NCBI RefSeq assembly: GCF_000176235.1
Contig: NZ_ACZV01000005.1
Coordinates: 1,922,001 to 1,986,000, forward strand
From: Vibrio orientalis CIP 102891 = ATCC 33934
GTDB taxonomy: Bacteria > Pseudomonadota > Gammaproteobacteria > Enterobacterales > Vibrionaceae
DNA: 64,000 bases
Direction: 5' to 3'
The notes below the pieces were generated by a model. That model worked only from the letters and a program-made list of their open reading frames with translations. It had not been told where the DNA came from and ran no database searches. Both the position numbers and the translations under genes were made by a program. How positions within the stretch are numbered: position 1 is the stretch's first letter; the number at the start of each line of letters is the position of its first letter. Positions 15,806-24,697 of this stretch are shown in pieces.

Positions 15806-15872
15806 TTGATTTAGAACAAGAAAATAACCACCATAAAAATAATGTTTTTGGTTGTTTTTTGACTTAAATCAA
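15806..15872 (+). promoter_or_regulatory. Two FNR-type boxes of the grcA promoter
   Basis: TTGAT-TTAG-AACAA (15806-15819) and TTGAC-TTAA-ATCAA (15859-15872) each match TTGAT-N4-ATCAA at 9 of 10 positions. Their centres are 53 bp apart. The downstream box lies about 40 bp before the predicted start site. Confidence 0.75.
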
Positions 15873-15896
15873 TATTATCATAAGGGATATTCGCTA

Positions 15897-15902
15897 TATA
15901 AT
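15897..15902 (+). promoter_or_regulatory. -10 box of the grcA promoter
   Basis: A perfect TATAAT with the proximal FNR box covering the -35 region, as in class II FNR promoters. The predicted start is near 15906-15909. Confidence 0.65.
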
Positions 15903-15967
15903 ACGTAGCTCACTAAAAATCGAAAATTAACACCAATTAACCACGTTAAGTGGACTAGGAGATAGTA

Positions 15968-16345
15968 ATGATTCAAGGTATTCAAATCACTAAAGCAGCA
16001 AATGACGACCTACTAAACTCTATCTGGCTACTAGACAGCGAGAAGAACGAAGCTCGTTGTGTAGCTGCAAACTCTGGCTACGAAGCTGACCAAGTAATCG
16101 CAATCAACGATCTTGGTGACTACGAAAGCCGTGAAGTTGCTATCGAAACAGCTCCACGTATCGAAGGTGGTCAGCACCTAAACGTTAACGTTCTTAAGCG
16201 TGAGACTCTAGAAGACGCAGTTGCACACCCAGAGAACTACCCTCAGCTAACTATTCGTGTTTCTGGCTACGCAGTTCGTTTCAACTCACTAACAACTGAA
16301 CAGCAACGTGACGTAATCGCACGTACTTTCACTGAGTCTCTATAA
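15968..16345 (+). CDS. grcA: Autonomous glycyl radical cofactor GrcA (YfiD)
   Basis: A stand-alone glycyl radical domain that replaces the damaged C-terminus of pyruvate formate-lyase after oxygen exposure, restoring anaerobic pyruvate cleavage. The 125-residue protein carries the radical motif RVSGYAVRF with Gly100, preceded by the PFL-like C-terminal region (EGGQHLNVNVLKRETLEDA). The ATG has AGGAGAT upstream. Its two FNR boxes fit strong anaerobic induction. The codons are highly biased (CTA, CGT, GTT, AAC), consistent with high expression. It ends at an intrinsic terminator. Confidence 0.97.
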   Translation: MIQGIQITKAANDDLLNSIWLLDSEKNEARCVAANSGYEADQVIAINDLGDYESREVAIETAPRIEGGQHLNVNVLKRETLEDAVAHPENYPQLTIRVSGYAVRFNSLTTEQQRDVIARTFTESL

Positions 16346-16363
16346 TTCTCAGTCAGTTATTTT

Positions 16364-16392
16364 AAAAAAGGCGCTCATTGAGCGCCTTTTTT
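16364..16392 (+). terminator. Intrinsic terminator after grcA
   Basis: AAAAAAGGCGCTCA-TTG-AGCGCC followed by T6. Confidence 0.9.
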
Positions 16393-16465
16393 GTTTTCCG
16401 CTATACCCTACTCCACTCAGCATAAGGTACATTAACAGCATTCGTTATCACCTAAGGTGAACTAT

Positions 16466-17326
16466 ATGCTACTGGAAGGCATTGAGACCTTACTTGTTTT
16501 AAGTAAAGCAAAAACCATGAGCCGCACAGGGAGCTTACTCTATATAAGCCAATCGGCAGTAAGTAAGCGTGTAGCGAATCTGGAAAAGAAGTTAGGCAAA
16601 AAACTGATCGAGCCTTCCGGGCGCTCGATAAAGCTGACACCCGACGGTATTGCTTTAATCGAGACCATTGGTCCCTCATTCAATGAGTTACGTGGCCTCA
16701 TCTATGAGCAGCAGGAACTTGAAGACACCTCATTAATCACCCTAGATAGTTCGAAATCTCTCATTGCAGGTTACTTGGGAAAAACGATCGGTGATTACCT
16801 TAAACAAGATAAGTACCTAACGATAACGACCAATCACACGCCTAGAATCGTCGAACGAGTCCAATCAGGTAAAGCCACTATAGGCCTTTGTGCCGGTCAA
16901 CTACCGGCGCAACATGGCTTAAAGGCATTTCATCTATGTGATGAACCCTTTTTTATCGTCAGTGATAAACAACCAAACAAACTACCTGAGAGAGTCATCA
17001 CCAATGACCTTACGAACCCATCCAACAGTTATCAACTTCCCGCTCTAGCCAAGTTAGGTATTAAACCTGCGATGGAAATGGATGCATATACTGCCGCAGC
17101 TCAATTAGCCTTAGGGGGCGCAGCACCCGCACTTATCCCACTCTCTATCGTCAGAGCACTTAACATACCGGACAGTCACTGCTTTCAGTTTAAGCAACTT
17201 GAATCGTTGATTAGACCAATTCACATTTGCGTCAGGCAAAGTGTTTACCAATCACCACGGGTTAAAACATTGATAGAAACCATTGCTGATGCTGTTCCCA
17301 GAGTAGCTTCATCGCCATTAGCATAG
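16466..17326 (+). CDS. LysR-family transcriptional regulator
   Basis: A 286-residue LTTR. The winged helix-turn-helix is at about residues 10-60 (SRTGSLLYISQSAVSKRVAN, then LEKKLGKKLIE), followed by a substrate-binding domain starting near residue 85. A GTG at 16457 is also in frame, but the ATG at 16466 has TAAGG about 8 nt upstream and is preferred. The target and effector are unknown. Its 3' end overlaps the converging TSUP permease gene by 65 bp, so the two may be functionally linked or may interfere with each other. Orientation is convergent rather than the usual divergent LysR-target layout, so the permease is not an obvious target. Confidence 0.85.
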   Translation: MLLEGIETLLVLSKAKTMSRTGSLLYISQSAVSKRVANLEKKLGKKLIEPSGRSIKLTPDGIALIETIGPSFNELRGLIYEQQELEDTSLITLDSSKSLIAGYLGKTIGDYLKQDKYLTITTNHTPRIVERVQSGKATIGLCAGQLPAQHGLKAFHLCDEPFFIVSDKQPNKLPERVITNDLTNPSNSYQLPALAKLGIKPAMEMDAYTAAAQLALGGAAPALIPLSIVRALNIPDSHCFQFKQLESLIRPIHICVRQSVYQSPRVKTLIETIADAVPRVASSPLA

Positions 17327-18041
17327 ACATGGTAATCACCAAAGGGCGAATCCATTTTTGCCCTTTGCTCACCACCACTTTCGCCCCCAATTGCGCCCCC
17401 ATAAAACCACCGACAGCCATCACAAGACCTAACTCCCAGATAGGCAAACCAGCAAGGATAAAAAACAGCAACGCGGCGATATTGGAAGTAAAGTTGAGCA
17501 CCTTAGTACGAGCGGTCGCATCGACGAGTGAGAAGTGACCAAGTGCGACAAAACAGACAGTAAAAATCGAACCTGTACCTGGACCAAAGAAGCCATCATA
17601 GAAACCAACGCCGCCACCGACACTAAAGGCAAACATGGCTTCAGAGATTTTTGCTTTGCCTGATTGCTCTCTGGTTTTCGGCATCAGTAAAAAATAGAGC
17701 GAGATAGCGACCAATAACAGCGGGATAAGGCTCGTTAACACGCCAGCATCAATATACTGCACCGCCTCAGCACCAACTGCAGAGCCGATGAAAGTGCAAG
17801 CGATCGCCACACGCATCTCTTTGATACTGACAATACCGTTGCGTACGAAATACCAACTGGCAGAGAAGCTACCGAATGAGCTTTGCAGTTTATTGGTCGC
17901 AAGTGCCTGCGTTGGCGGCACACCAGCAGCCAGTAGCGCAGGCAAGGTTAACAAGCCACCACCACCAGCCATAGCATCAATAAAACCTGCTACGGTGGCG
18001 ACAAAGAACAAGATGGTTAAGATTTCGAGTGTCAGTTCCAT
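17262..18041 (-). CDS. TSUP (TauE/SafE) family membrane permease, YfcA-like
   Basis: A 259-residue integral membrane protein with about eight TM segments. The family motif is at the N-terminus (AGFIDAMAGGGGLLTLPAL), and the mirrored second-half motif is GVGFYDGFFGPGTGS. This is the TSUP family, whose members move sulfite, sulfoacetate, thiosulfate or other organosulfur anions. The YfcA-like branch has no firmly known substrate. Overlap of 65 bp with the LysR gene on the opposite strand is real at the level of both reading frames; both C-termini look full length. Confidence 0.88.
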   Translation of the reverse strand: MELTLEILTILFFVATVAGFIDAMAGGGGLLTLPALLAAGVPPTQALATNKLQSSFGSFSASWYFVRNGIVSIKEMRVAIACTFIGSAVGAEAVQYIDAGVLTSLIPLLLVAISLYFLLMPKTREQSGKAKISEAMFAFSVGGGVGFYDGFFGPGTGSIFTVCFVALGHFSLVDATARTKVLNFTSNIAALLFFILAGLPIWELGLVMAVGGFMGAQLGAKVVVSKGQKWIRPLVITMSMLMAMKLLWEQHQQWFLSMF

Positions 18042-18150
18042 TTTCTATCAATCATTTACAAGTCTATAAGTGCAAAATACCATCAAGTTAACCATTCTTT
18101 TAACGAAAGATTAGACTTAAACCCATTCCTATTTTTCAACGGTTAGACAA

Positions 18151-18180
18151 TAAAAAAGCCCGCTCTAGTGAGCGGGCTAT
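18151..18180 (-). terminator. Intrinsic terminator after carB
   Basis: AGCCCGCTC-TAGT-GAGCGGGCT with a T6 run on the minus strand side. Confidence 0.9.
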
Positions 18181-18222
18181 GTAGTAGTCAGATAGGCTCC
18201 GTTGTGAGCCTACTGCTTGTTA

Positions 18223-21200
18223 TTACGCTTCGTTCTCAGCGACTTTAGCGTGTAGCTCCTGAACTGAAGTGACTGACGTTTTAGCGTCAGCGGTATGTGC
18301 CATACAGACGGCAAATGCTGCGTTTAGCGTTGTGGTGTAGTTCACTTTCTCAGCCAGTGCACCACGGCGAAGAACTTTAGAATCTTCAATCGCTTGACGG
18401 CCAGCCGCAGTGTTCACGATGTAGGTGTACTCGTTGTTCTTGATACGGTCAAGAATGTGAGGACGGCCTTCATGTACCTTGTTCACTAGGCGTGGGTTGA
18501 TACCCGCTTCGCCAAGAATAACTGCAGTGCCGTGCGTTGCGTCTAGCTGGTAGCCAAGCTTAGAAAGCTTAGATGCTAGGTCGACAACACGCTCTTTGTC
18601 ACCTTCACGAACAGAAAGCAGTGCACGACCACCTTCAGGGTAAACATTGCCACAACCAAGCTCAGCTTTAGAGTACGCTTCAGCGAACGTTGCACCAACA
18701 CCCATAACTTCACCAGTAGAGCGCATTTCTGGGCCTAATAGTGGGTCAACACCAGGGAACTTGTTGAATGGCAGTACCACTTCTTTCACTGAGTAGTATG
18801 GTGGGATGATCTCTTTCGTAAAGCCTTGCGACTCTAGCGATTGACCCGCCATTACACGTGCTGCAATCTTAGCAATTGGCGCGCCTGTGGCTTTAGATAC
18901 GAACGGTACCGTACGTGCTGCACGAGGGTTCACCTCGATTAGGTATACTTGGTTGTTCTTAACCGCAAACTGCGTGTTCATCAGGCCACGAACACCCAAC
19001 TCGAACGCTAGCTTTTCAACTTGCTCGCGCATTACGTCTTGGATTTCTTGGCTTAGCGTGTATGCAGGAAGCGAACATGCTGAGTCACCTGAGTGAACAC
19101 CCGCTTGCTCGATGTGCTCCATGATACCGCCGATAACCACGCGCTCACCATCACAGATAGCATCGATGTCCACTTCAACAGCGTCATCTAGGAAGCTATC
19201 AAGCAGTACTGGCGATTCGTTCGATACGCTAACCGCTTCGTTGAAGTAGCGACGTAAGTCTTGCTCGTCGTATACGATTTCCATCGCACGACCACCCAGT
19301 ACGTAAGAAGGACGAACAACGAGTGGGAAGCCAATTTCGCGAGATTTCTCTATCGCTTGCTCCATTGTTGTTACTGTCGCGTTTTCTGGCTGAAGTAGGC
19401 CTAGACGGTCTACAGCAACTTGGAAACGCTCACGGTCTTCTGCACGGTCGATTGCGTCAGGGCTAGTACCGATAATTGGCACGCCAGCAGCTTCAAGAGC
19501 ACGAGCCAGTTTAAGTGGAGTTTGACCACCGTACTGAACGATAACGCCTTTTGGCTTCTCAACACGAACGATTGCTAGTACATCTTCCAGAGTTACTGGT
19601 TCGAAGTAAAGACGGTCAGATGTATCGTAGTCTGTAGAAACTGTCTCAGGGTTACAGTTAACCATGATAGTTTCGTAGCCATCTTCACGTAGCGCTAGTG
19701 ATGCGTGTACACAACAGTAATCAAATTCAATACCTTGGCCGATACGGTTTGGACCGCCGCCTAGAATCATGATCTTCTCTTTGTCTGTTGGGTTCGCTTC
19801 ACACTCGTCATCGTAAGATGAGTACATGTAAGCCGTATCAGACGAGAACTCCGCCGCACACGTATCTACGCGCTTGTAAACTGGGTGGATATCGTACTGG
19901 TCACGTAGACGACGAATTTCACTTTCAGACACACCTAGAATCTTAGATAGGCGCGCATCAGCAAAACCTTTACGCTTAAGTTTTTTCAGTTCATCTTTGT
20001 TCAGACCAGCAAAACCTTTCGCTTTAAGCTCTTGCTCTAGCTTCACGATGTCTTCGATTTGAACTAGGAACCAACGGTCGATTTGCGTTAAGTTAAACAC
20101 ACCGTCTACTGACATACCCGCACGGAATGCATCAGCGATGTACCAGATACGCTCTGCGCCAGCTTCTTTAAGCTCGTGACGAATTGTTGTTAGAGCATCA
20201 GGTGCATCTAGATCAACCATTTCATCAAAGCCTGTCGCGCCGACTTCTAGACCACGAAGTGCTTTTTGTAGCGATTCTTGTTGGTTACGACCGATAGCCA
20301 TCACTTCACCAACTGACTTCATTTGCGTCGTTAGACGGTCGTTCGCGCCAGCAAATTTCTCGAAGTTAAAGCGAGGAATCTTAGTTACAACGTAGTCGAT
20401 TGTTGGTTCAAATGATGCAGGAGTTGCACCACCAGTGATATCGTTCTGTAGCTCATCAAGTGTATAACCAACAGCCAGTTTCGCTGCAATCTTCGCGATT
20501 GGGAAACCCGTTGCTTTCGATGCTAGAGCAGAAGAGCGAGATACACGTGGGTTCATCTCGATGATAACCATACGGCCATCTTTAGGGTTAATACCAAACT
20601 GTACGTTTGAACCACCCGTCTCAACACCGATTTCACGAAGTACCGCTAGAGATGCGTTACGCATCAGTTGGTATTCTTTGTCTGTTAGTGTCTGAGCTGG
20701 AGCAACTGTGATTGAGTCACCCGTGTGGATACCCATTGGGTCAAAGTTTTCAATCGCACATACGATGATACAGTTGTCCGCTTTGTCACGAACCACTTCC
20801 ATCTCGTACTCTTTCCAACCGATTAATGATTCATCGATTAGAAGCTCGTTGGTTGGAGAAAGGTCTAAACCGCGACGACAAATCTCTTCGAATTCTTCTT
20901 TGTTATAAGCGATACCACCACCAGTACCACCCATAGTGAATGATGGACGAATGATACATGGGAAGCCAACCATATCGAGAACGCCGTAAGCTTCTTCCAT
21001 AGTTTTCGCTGTATCTGCACGCGGACACTCAAGGCCAATAGACTTCATCGCTTTATCGAAGCGAGAACGGTCTTCTGCTTTATCGATAGCGTCAGCCGTT
21101 GCACCAATCATTTCCACACCGAACTCTTCAAGTACGCCGTGTTTTTCTAGGTCTAGAGCACAGTTAAGCGCAGTCTGACCACCCATTGTTGGTAGTACTG

Positions 21201-21453
21201 CATCTGGACGCTCTTTCTCAATAATCTTACGAACCACTTCCCATTGGATAGGTTCAATGTAAGTTGCATCCGCCATGTCTGGGTCAGTCATGATGGTTGC
21301 AGGGTTAGAGTTCACAAGGATAACTCGGTAACCCTCTTCACGCAGTGCTTTACATGCTTGAGCACCAGAGTAGTCAAACTCACATGCCTGACCGATAACA
21401 ATCGGGCCTGCACCTAGAATTAGAATACTTTTTAAGTCAGTACGTTTTGGCAT
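18223..21453 (-). CDS. carB: Carbamoyl-phosphate synthase large subunit CarB
   Basis: CarB makes carbamoyl phosphate from ammonia, bicarbonate and two ATP, feeding arginine and pyrimidine synthesis. At 1076 residues it matches E. coli (1073). Two homologous ATP-grasp halves are visible: the first has ILGAGPIVIGQACEFDYSG at residue 12 onward, and the second has ILGGGPNRIGQGIEFDYCC near residue 560. The C-terminal allosteric MGS-like domain occupies about the last 135 residues. It lies 16 bp after carA in the same operon and ends at a clear terminator. Confidence 0.98.
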   Translation of the reverse strand: MPKRTDLKSILILGAGPIVIGQACEFDYSGAQACKALREEGYRVILVNSNPATIMTDPDMADATYIEPIQWEVVRKIIEKERPDAVLPTMGGQTALNCALDLEKHGVLEEFGVEMIGATADAIDKAEDRSRFDKAMKSIGLECPRADTAKTMEEAYGVLDMVGFPCIIRPSFTMGGTGGGIAYNKEEFEEICRRGLDLSPTNELLIDESLIGWKEYEMEVVRDKADNCIIVCAIENFDPMGIHTGDSITVAPAQTLTDKEYQLMRNASLAVLREIGVETGGSNVQFGINPKDGRMVIIEMNPRVSRSSALASKATGFPIAKIAAKLAVGYTLDELQNDITGGATPASFEPTIDYVVTKIPRFNFEKFAGANDRLTTQMKSVGEVMAIGRNQQESLQKALRGLEVGATGFDEMVDLDAPDALTTIRHELKEAGAERIWYIADAFRAGMSVDGVFNLTQIDRWFLVQIEDIVKLEQELKAKGFAGLNKDELKKLKRKGFADARLSKILGVSESEIRRLRDQYDIHPVYKRVDTCAAEFSSDTAYMYSSYDDECEANPTDKEKIMILGGGPNRIGQGIEFDYCCVHASLALREDGYETIMVNCNPETVSTDYDTSDRLYFEPVTLEDVLAIVRVEKPKGVIVQYGGQTPLKLARALEAAGVPIIGTSPDAIDRAEDRERFQVAVDRLGLLQPENATVTTMEQAIEKSREIGFPLVVRPSYVLGGRAMEIVYDEQDLRRYFNEAVSVSNESPVLLDSFLDDAVEVDIDAICDGERVVIGGIMEHIEQAGVHSGDSACSLPAYTLSQEIQDVMREQVEKLAFELGVRGLMNTQFAVKNNQVYLIEVNPRAARTVPFVSKATGAPIAKIAARVMAGQSLESQGFTKEIIPPYYSVKEVVLPFNKFPGVDPLLGPEMRSTGEVMGVGATFAEAYSKAELGCGNVYPEGGRALLSVREGDKERVVDLASKLSKLGYQLDATHGTAVILGEAGINPRLVNKVHEGRPHILDRIKNNEYTYIVNTAAGRQAIEDSKVLRRGALAEKVNYTTTLNAAFAVCMAHTADAKTSVTSVQELHAKVAENEA

Positions 21454-21469
21454 TCTCTACTACTCCGAA

Positions 21470-22609
21470 TTAAGCGCTGTGTTGTTTAATGAGTTCGATA
21501 AAGTGGTCAAATAGTGGTGCCGCGTCTTCTGGACCTGGGCTCGCCTCTGGGTGACCTTGGAAGCTAAACGCTGGTTTGTCTGTACGGTGAATACCTTGCA
21601 GTGAACCATCAAATAGCGATACGTGAGTTGCACGTAGATTCTCAGGCAGTGTTGCTTCATCTGCAGCAAAACCGTGGTTCTGAGAAGTGATCATGACAAC
21701 GTTGCGGTCTAGGTCTTTAACTGGGTGGTTAGCACCGTGGTGACCAAACTTCATCTTCACTGTTTGTGCGCCAGAAGCAAGAGCTAGGATTTGGTGTCCA
21801 AGACAGATGCCGAAAATTGGCAGACCTTTATCTAGGAATACTTTTGTTGCTTCAATCGCGTAAGTACATGGTTCTGGGTCACCAGGGCCATTTGATAAGA
21901 AAACACCATCTGGGTTAAGCGCCAATACTTCTTCTGCTGATGTTTCAGCAGGAACAACCGTTAAGCGGCAGCCGCGGTCAACAAGCATGCGCAGGATGTT
22001 TCGTTTTGCACCGAAGTCGTAGGCAACAACGTGATATGGCAATTCGCTGTCGTCTTTTGCTTCAGGAAGGCCACCCTCGAGCGTCCACGAACCCTGTTTC
22101 CATTGATACGCTTCTTTTGTTGTAACTTCTTTCGCAAGATCCATACCTTTTAGGCCAGGGAATTCTTTCGCTTTAGCCAGAGCTAGAGCCTCGTCGATAT
22201 TGTTGCCTGCTAAGATACAACCGTTTTGAGCACCTTTCTCACGCAGAATTCGCGTAAGCTTACGCGTATCGATATCAGCAATGCCGACGATATTTTGCGA
22301 TTTAAGGTAGTCAGAGAGGGATTGTTCGTTACGGAAGTTAGAAGCGATAAGAGGGAGATCGCGAATCACAAGGCCTTGAGCGTGGATTGAAGAAGATTCT
22401 TCGTCTTCGGAATTGGTTCCGGTATTGCCAATGTGAGGGTAAGTAAGAGTAACAATTTGTTGAGAATAGGAAGGATCAGTGAGGATTTCTTGGTACCCCG
22501 TCATCGAGGTGTTAAAAACGACTTCACCGACAGCAGAACCATCTGCGCCAATGGATTCACCGTGGAATACTGTCCCATCTTCTAGGACTAGCAGTGCTGA
22601 CTTACTCAA
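21470..22609 (-). CDS. carA: Carbamoyl-phosphate synthase small subunit CarA
   Basis: CarA is the glutaminase subunit delivering ammonia to CarB. The class I amidotransferase triad is present: Cys269 in GICLGHQ, and a C-terminal GHPEASPGP histidine/glutamate pair. The length is 379 residues. The start codon is TTG (22607-22609), preceded by CCGGAGG, and the N-terminus SKSALLVLEDGTVFHGE aligns with the E. coli protein, whose gene also starts with UUG as I recall. Upstream lie a strong sigma70 promoter, an ArgR-like box near the start codon and a PurR-like box. Confidence 0.97.
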   Translation of the reverse strand: MSKSALLVLEDGTVFHGESIGADGSAVGEVVFNTSMTGYQEILTDPSYSQQIVTLTYPHIGNTGTNSEDEESSSIHAQGLVIRDLPLIASNFRNEQSLSDYLKSQNIVGIADIDTRKLTRILREKGAQNGCILAGNNIDEALALAKAKEFPGLKGMDLAKEVTTKEAYQWKQGSWTLEGGLPEAKDDSELPYHVVAYDFGAKRNILRMLVDRGCRLTVVPAETSAEEVLALNPDGVFLSNGPGDPEPCTYAIEATKVFLDKGLPIFGICLGHQILALASGAQTVKMKFGHHGANHPVKDLDRNVVMITSQNHGFAADEATLPENLRATHVSLFDGSLQGIHRTDKPAFSFQGHPEASPGPEDAAPLFDHFIELIKQHSA

Positions 22610-22627
22610 GACAACCTCCGGAATAAA

Positions 22628-22645
22628 AATGCATTAAAATTGATT
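22628..22645. promoter_or_regulatory. ArgR-like box before carA
   Basis: AATGCATTAAAATTGATT fits the 18-bp ARG box pattern (WNTNAATWWWWATTNANW) with one mismatch. It is 19 bp upstream of the carA start codon. A second well-matched box 3 bp away, as ArgR usually prefers, is not clear. Confidence 0.4.
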
Positions 22646-22714
22646 TAATTTGCAAATCTACCTTCCTGCAACACTCAAAAGTGCGTGTTTATGGAAATTA
22701 GACAAATTGGCGGT

Positions 22715-22743
22715 ATTCTAATGACACTGGTCACAACTGTCAA
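22715..22743 (-). promoter_or_regulatory. Sigma70 promoter of carAB
   Basis: TTGACA (22738-22743 complement), a 17-bp spacer and TAGAAT (22715-22720 complement) on the minus strand. The predicted start is near 22708, giving a leader of about 100 nt. Confidence 0.7.
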
Positions 22744-22908
22744 TACAGGCCTAAAAATAAATTTAGCATTTAGGGCAGTTAAAGCAAAAAACCATTTTAG
22801 ACCTCCAAAAACCTACGTTTAGTTGCTCTTTCATGGGGAGATGATTAATGATTTGTGATTTCTATAGTTTGAAGATAATTTGAGATCACAGTTTTGTCCC
22901 CAAAAATT

Positions 22909-22922
22909 ACGCAAACGTTGCA
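22909..22922. promoter_or_regulatory. PurR-like box upstream of the carAB promoter
   Basis: ACGCAAACGTTGCA matches the first eleven bases of the PurR operator (ACGCAAACGTT). It lies about 165 bp upstream of the promoter -35. PurR represses carAB in E. coli; control here is inferred. Confidence 0.45.
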
Positions 22923-23054
22923 CCACTCAACTTCACACCAACTTTTAACCACAACAGACAAAAAACACACCCAAGACCATAAAAACAACAATAAACTCAG
23001 GGTGAATATTAAGGTGTTGCACTGCTAGCACCCTAACCACTAACGACAAAAAAC

Positions 23055-23081
23055 AAAAAGCGCCGGGCAAGCCCAGCGCAT
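23055..23081 (-). terminator. Intrinsic terminator after dapB
   Basis: GCGC-C-GGGC / GCCC-A-GCGC hairpin with AAAAA on the plus side, so a T-run follows on the minus strand. The rest of the 22610-23144 gap holds the carA promoter sites described separately. Confidence 0.75.
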
Positions 23082-23144
23082 AATTATCTATTTATAAATC
23101 ACAGCCAATTTCTAGCATTTAAGAAACTAAGCTAATAGCAGTTG

Positions 23145-23954
23145 TTATAGGTCATTGAGTCCCAACACATCTGTCATTGTGTAAAAGCCTGCAGGCTTCT
23201 GTTTTAGCCACACCGCAGCTTTAACCGCACCGTTGGCAAAAGTCATACGATCTGTTGCCTTATGGGTGATTTCAACGCGCTCACCGATGTCAGCAAACAT
23301 AGCAGTATGCTCACCGATGATATCCCCAGCTCGAATCGTGGCGAAGCCAATTTCATCTTTGGTACGTTCACCAGTAATGCCCTCACGAGCATACACAGCA
23401 ACATCACTGAGTTGATTACCCATTGCGCCGGCAATCGCCTCTCCCATACCAATTGCTGTACCTGAAGGAGCGTCTACTTTATGACGGTGGTGCGCTTCAA
23501 CGATTTCGACATCACAGTAATCGCCCATTACTTTGGCGGCTTTTTCTAGCAGCTTAAATACCAGGTTCACACCGACTGAGTAGTTCGGTGCCATAACTAC
23601 AGGCACTTGTTTGGCGATTTCATCGATCTTAGCTCGCTCTTCATCAGAAAAGCCCGTTGTACCAATCACAATGCTTTTGCCATGCTGACGGCACAGCTCT
23701 AGGTTAGCAAGCGTGCTCACTGGTGCGGTGAAATCAATGATCACATCGAACTGCTCAATTTGTTTGGCAAGATCATCCGTGACAACAACATCAAATTTAC
23801 CTTCACCACACAGCTCACCCAAATCAACACCGACGAGTGACGACTCTGGGCGTTCAGATCCTGCTGCGACTGCTGCATTTTCATTGTTGTACGTTGCTTT
23901 GACTAGGTTGCGCCCCATACGGCCCGCTGCACCTGCAACTGCAATTCTTACCAT
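23145..23954 (-). CDS. dapB: 4-hydroxy-tetrahydrodipicolinate reductase DapB
   Basis: DapB makes tetrahydrodipicolinate with NAD(P)H in the lysine/meso-DAP pathway, supplying MurE encoded in the same window. The Rossmann GAAGRMGR is at 8-15, then IGTTGF, APNYSVGVN, and the catalytic EAHHRHKVDAPSGTA. The frame runs on to 23969, but the ATG at 23954 has TGGAGAAC upstream and gives 269 residues, the same as V. cholerae. It is followed by an intrinsic terminator and is preceded by mutT at about 94 bp. Confidence 0.97.
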   Translation of the reverse strand: MVRIAVAGAAGRMGRNLVKATYNNENAAVAAGSERPESSLVGVDLGELCGEGKFDVVVTDDLAKQIEQFDVIIDFTAPVSTLANLELCRQHGKSIVIGTTGFSDEERAKIDEIAKQVPVVMAPNYSVGVNLVFKLLEKAAKVMGDYCDVEIVEAHHRHKVDAPSGTAIGMGEAIAGAMGNQLSDVAVYAREGITGERTKDEIGFATIRAGDIIGEHTAMFADIGERVEITHKATDRMTFANGAVKAAVWLKQKPAGFYTMTDVLGLNDL

Positions 23955-24047
23955 TGCGCTGTTCTCCATTCTTTTCTAATCTGCGTCTTCGCAGTTATTC
24001 CAATCTGTCTCAATAAACTATCAACAATCGTCATCAGTGGCTAGAGC

Positions 24048-24446
24048 CTAAGCAAACTCTTTTATCACTCGCTCTAAAATCGGCACATTCGCTTCAGGGA
24101 AGGCATAATCAGCAAGATTCTCAACCGCGACCCACTCGCCTTGCTGACCTTCTTTGCCATAAGGTTGACCTTCAAATTGAGTCACCAAGATGAAATCAAA
24201 CTTCAATGATTTATCTGGATAATCAAACTCCAGATGTTCAAACAACTGCTGCTCAGTAGTGGTAATACCGATCTCTTCTTCTAATTCACGTACCATCGCT
24301 TGCTCGATAGTTTCCCCCTGCTCTACTTTGCCACCAGGGAACTCCCAAAAACCACCTTTGTGCTTATCATCTGGGCGCTTAGTGATAAAAACTTGTGACT
24401 TATCTTGATTGAAGATGATTGCTGCTACGATGTGAATTCTTTTCAT
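24048..24446 (-). CDS. mutT: 8-oxo-dGTP diphosphatase MutT
   Basis: MutT hydrolyses oxidised dGTP, preventing A-to-C transversions. The 132-residue protein is the right length and has a full Nudix box: GG at 38-39, then VEQGETIEQAMVRELEEEIGI (GX5EX7REUXEEXGU). GGFWEFPGGK precedes it. It follows secA on the same strand, as in E. coli, but a terminator and a fold-back repeat separate them, so it probably has its own transcript. Confidence 0.96.
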   Translation of the reverse strand: MKRIHIVAAIIFNQDKSQVFITKRPDDKHKGGFWEFPGGKVEQGETIEQAMVRELEEEIGITTTEQQLFEHLEFDYPDKSLKFDFILVTQFEGQPYGKEGQQGEWVAVENLADYAFPEANVPILERVIKEFA

Positions 24447-24488
24447 AAGATAATGTTCCTAAATAAAACGCTTAGATAATCTAGTCAG

Positions 24489-24607
24489 TGTCATCCTCAA
24501 GCAAGGAGGAACGACTGAGTTGGGGATCTCATACCACAACAATCCAAAGCCAAATCATCATGCGATGATTCCCTACTACGCTCATTCTTCGCTATAGGGA
24601 ATGACGA
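24489..24607. repeat. Fold-back intergenic repeat, copy R2
   Basis: Contains GTCATCCTCAAG..GGAGGAACGAC..GAGTTGGGGATCTC and, at the other end, ATTCCCTA..TAGGGAAT followed by GACGAC. It shares the wording of copies R1 and R3 but is more diverged. It sits between secA's terminator and mutT. Confidence 0.7.
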
Positions 24608-24651
24608 CTTTTCTTCTTATATCGAGATAACTAATTAAATTCGCATATAAA

Positions 24652-24673
24652 AAGAGCCGCCTAAGCGACTCTT
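24652..24673 (-). terminator. Likely intrinsic terminator after secA
   Basis: AAGAGCCGC-CTAA-GCGACTCTT with a T-run on the minus strand. One mismatched pair is in the stem. Confidence 0.75.
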
Positions 24674-24697
24674 CAATATTTATATAGCGATGCCTAA

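Larger units (their letters stand above)
15638..15967. other. nfo-grcA divergent control region
   Basis: 330 bp, very AT-rich. It contains a 34-bp palindrome (15713-15746), two FNR-type boxes (15806-15819 and 15859-15872) and the grcA -10 (15897-15902). No gene is present. Confidence 0.75.

Noticed and set aside
23000..23035. GGTG..CACCC repeat upstream of the dapB terminator as an RNA gene
   Set aside because: The stem is short and imperfect with no promoter or terminator of its own.
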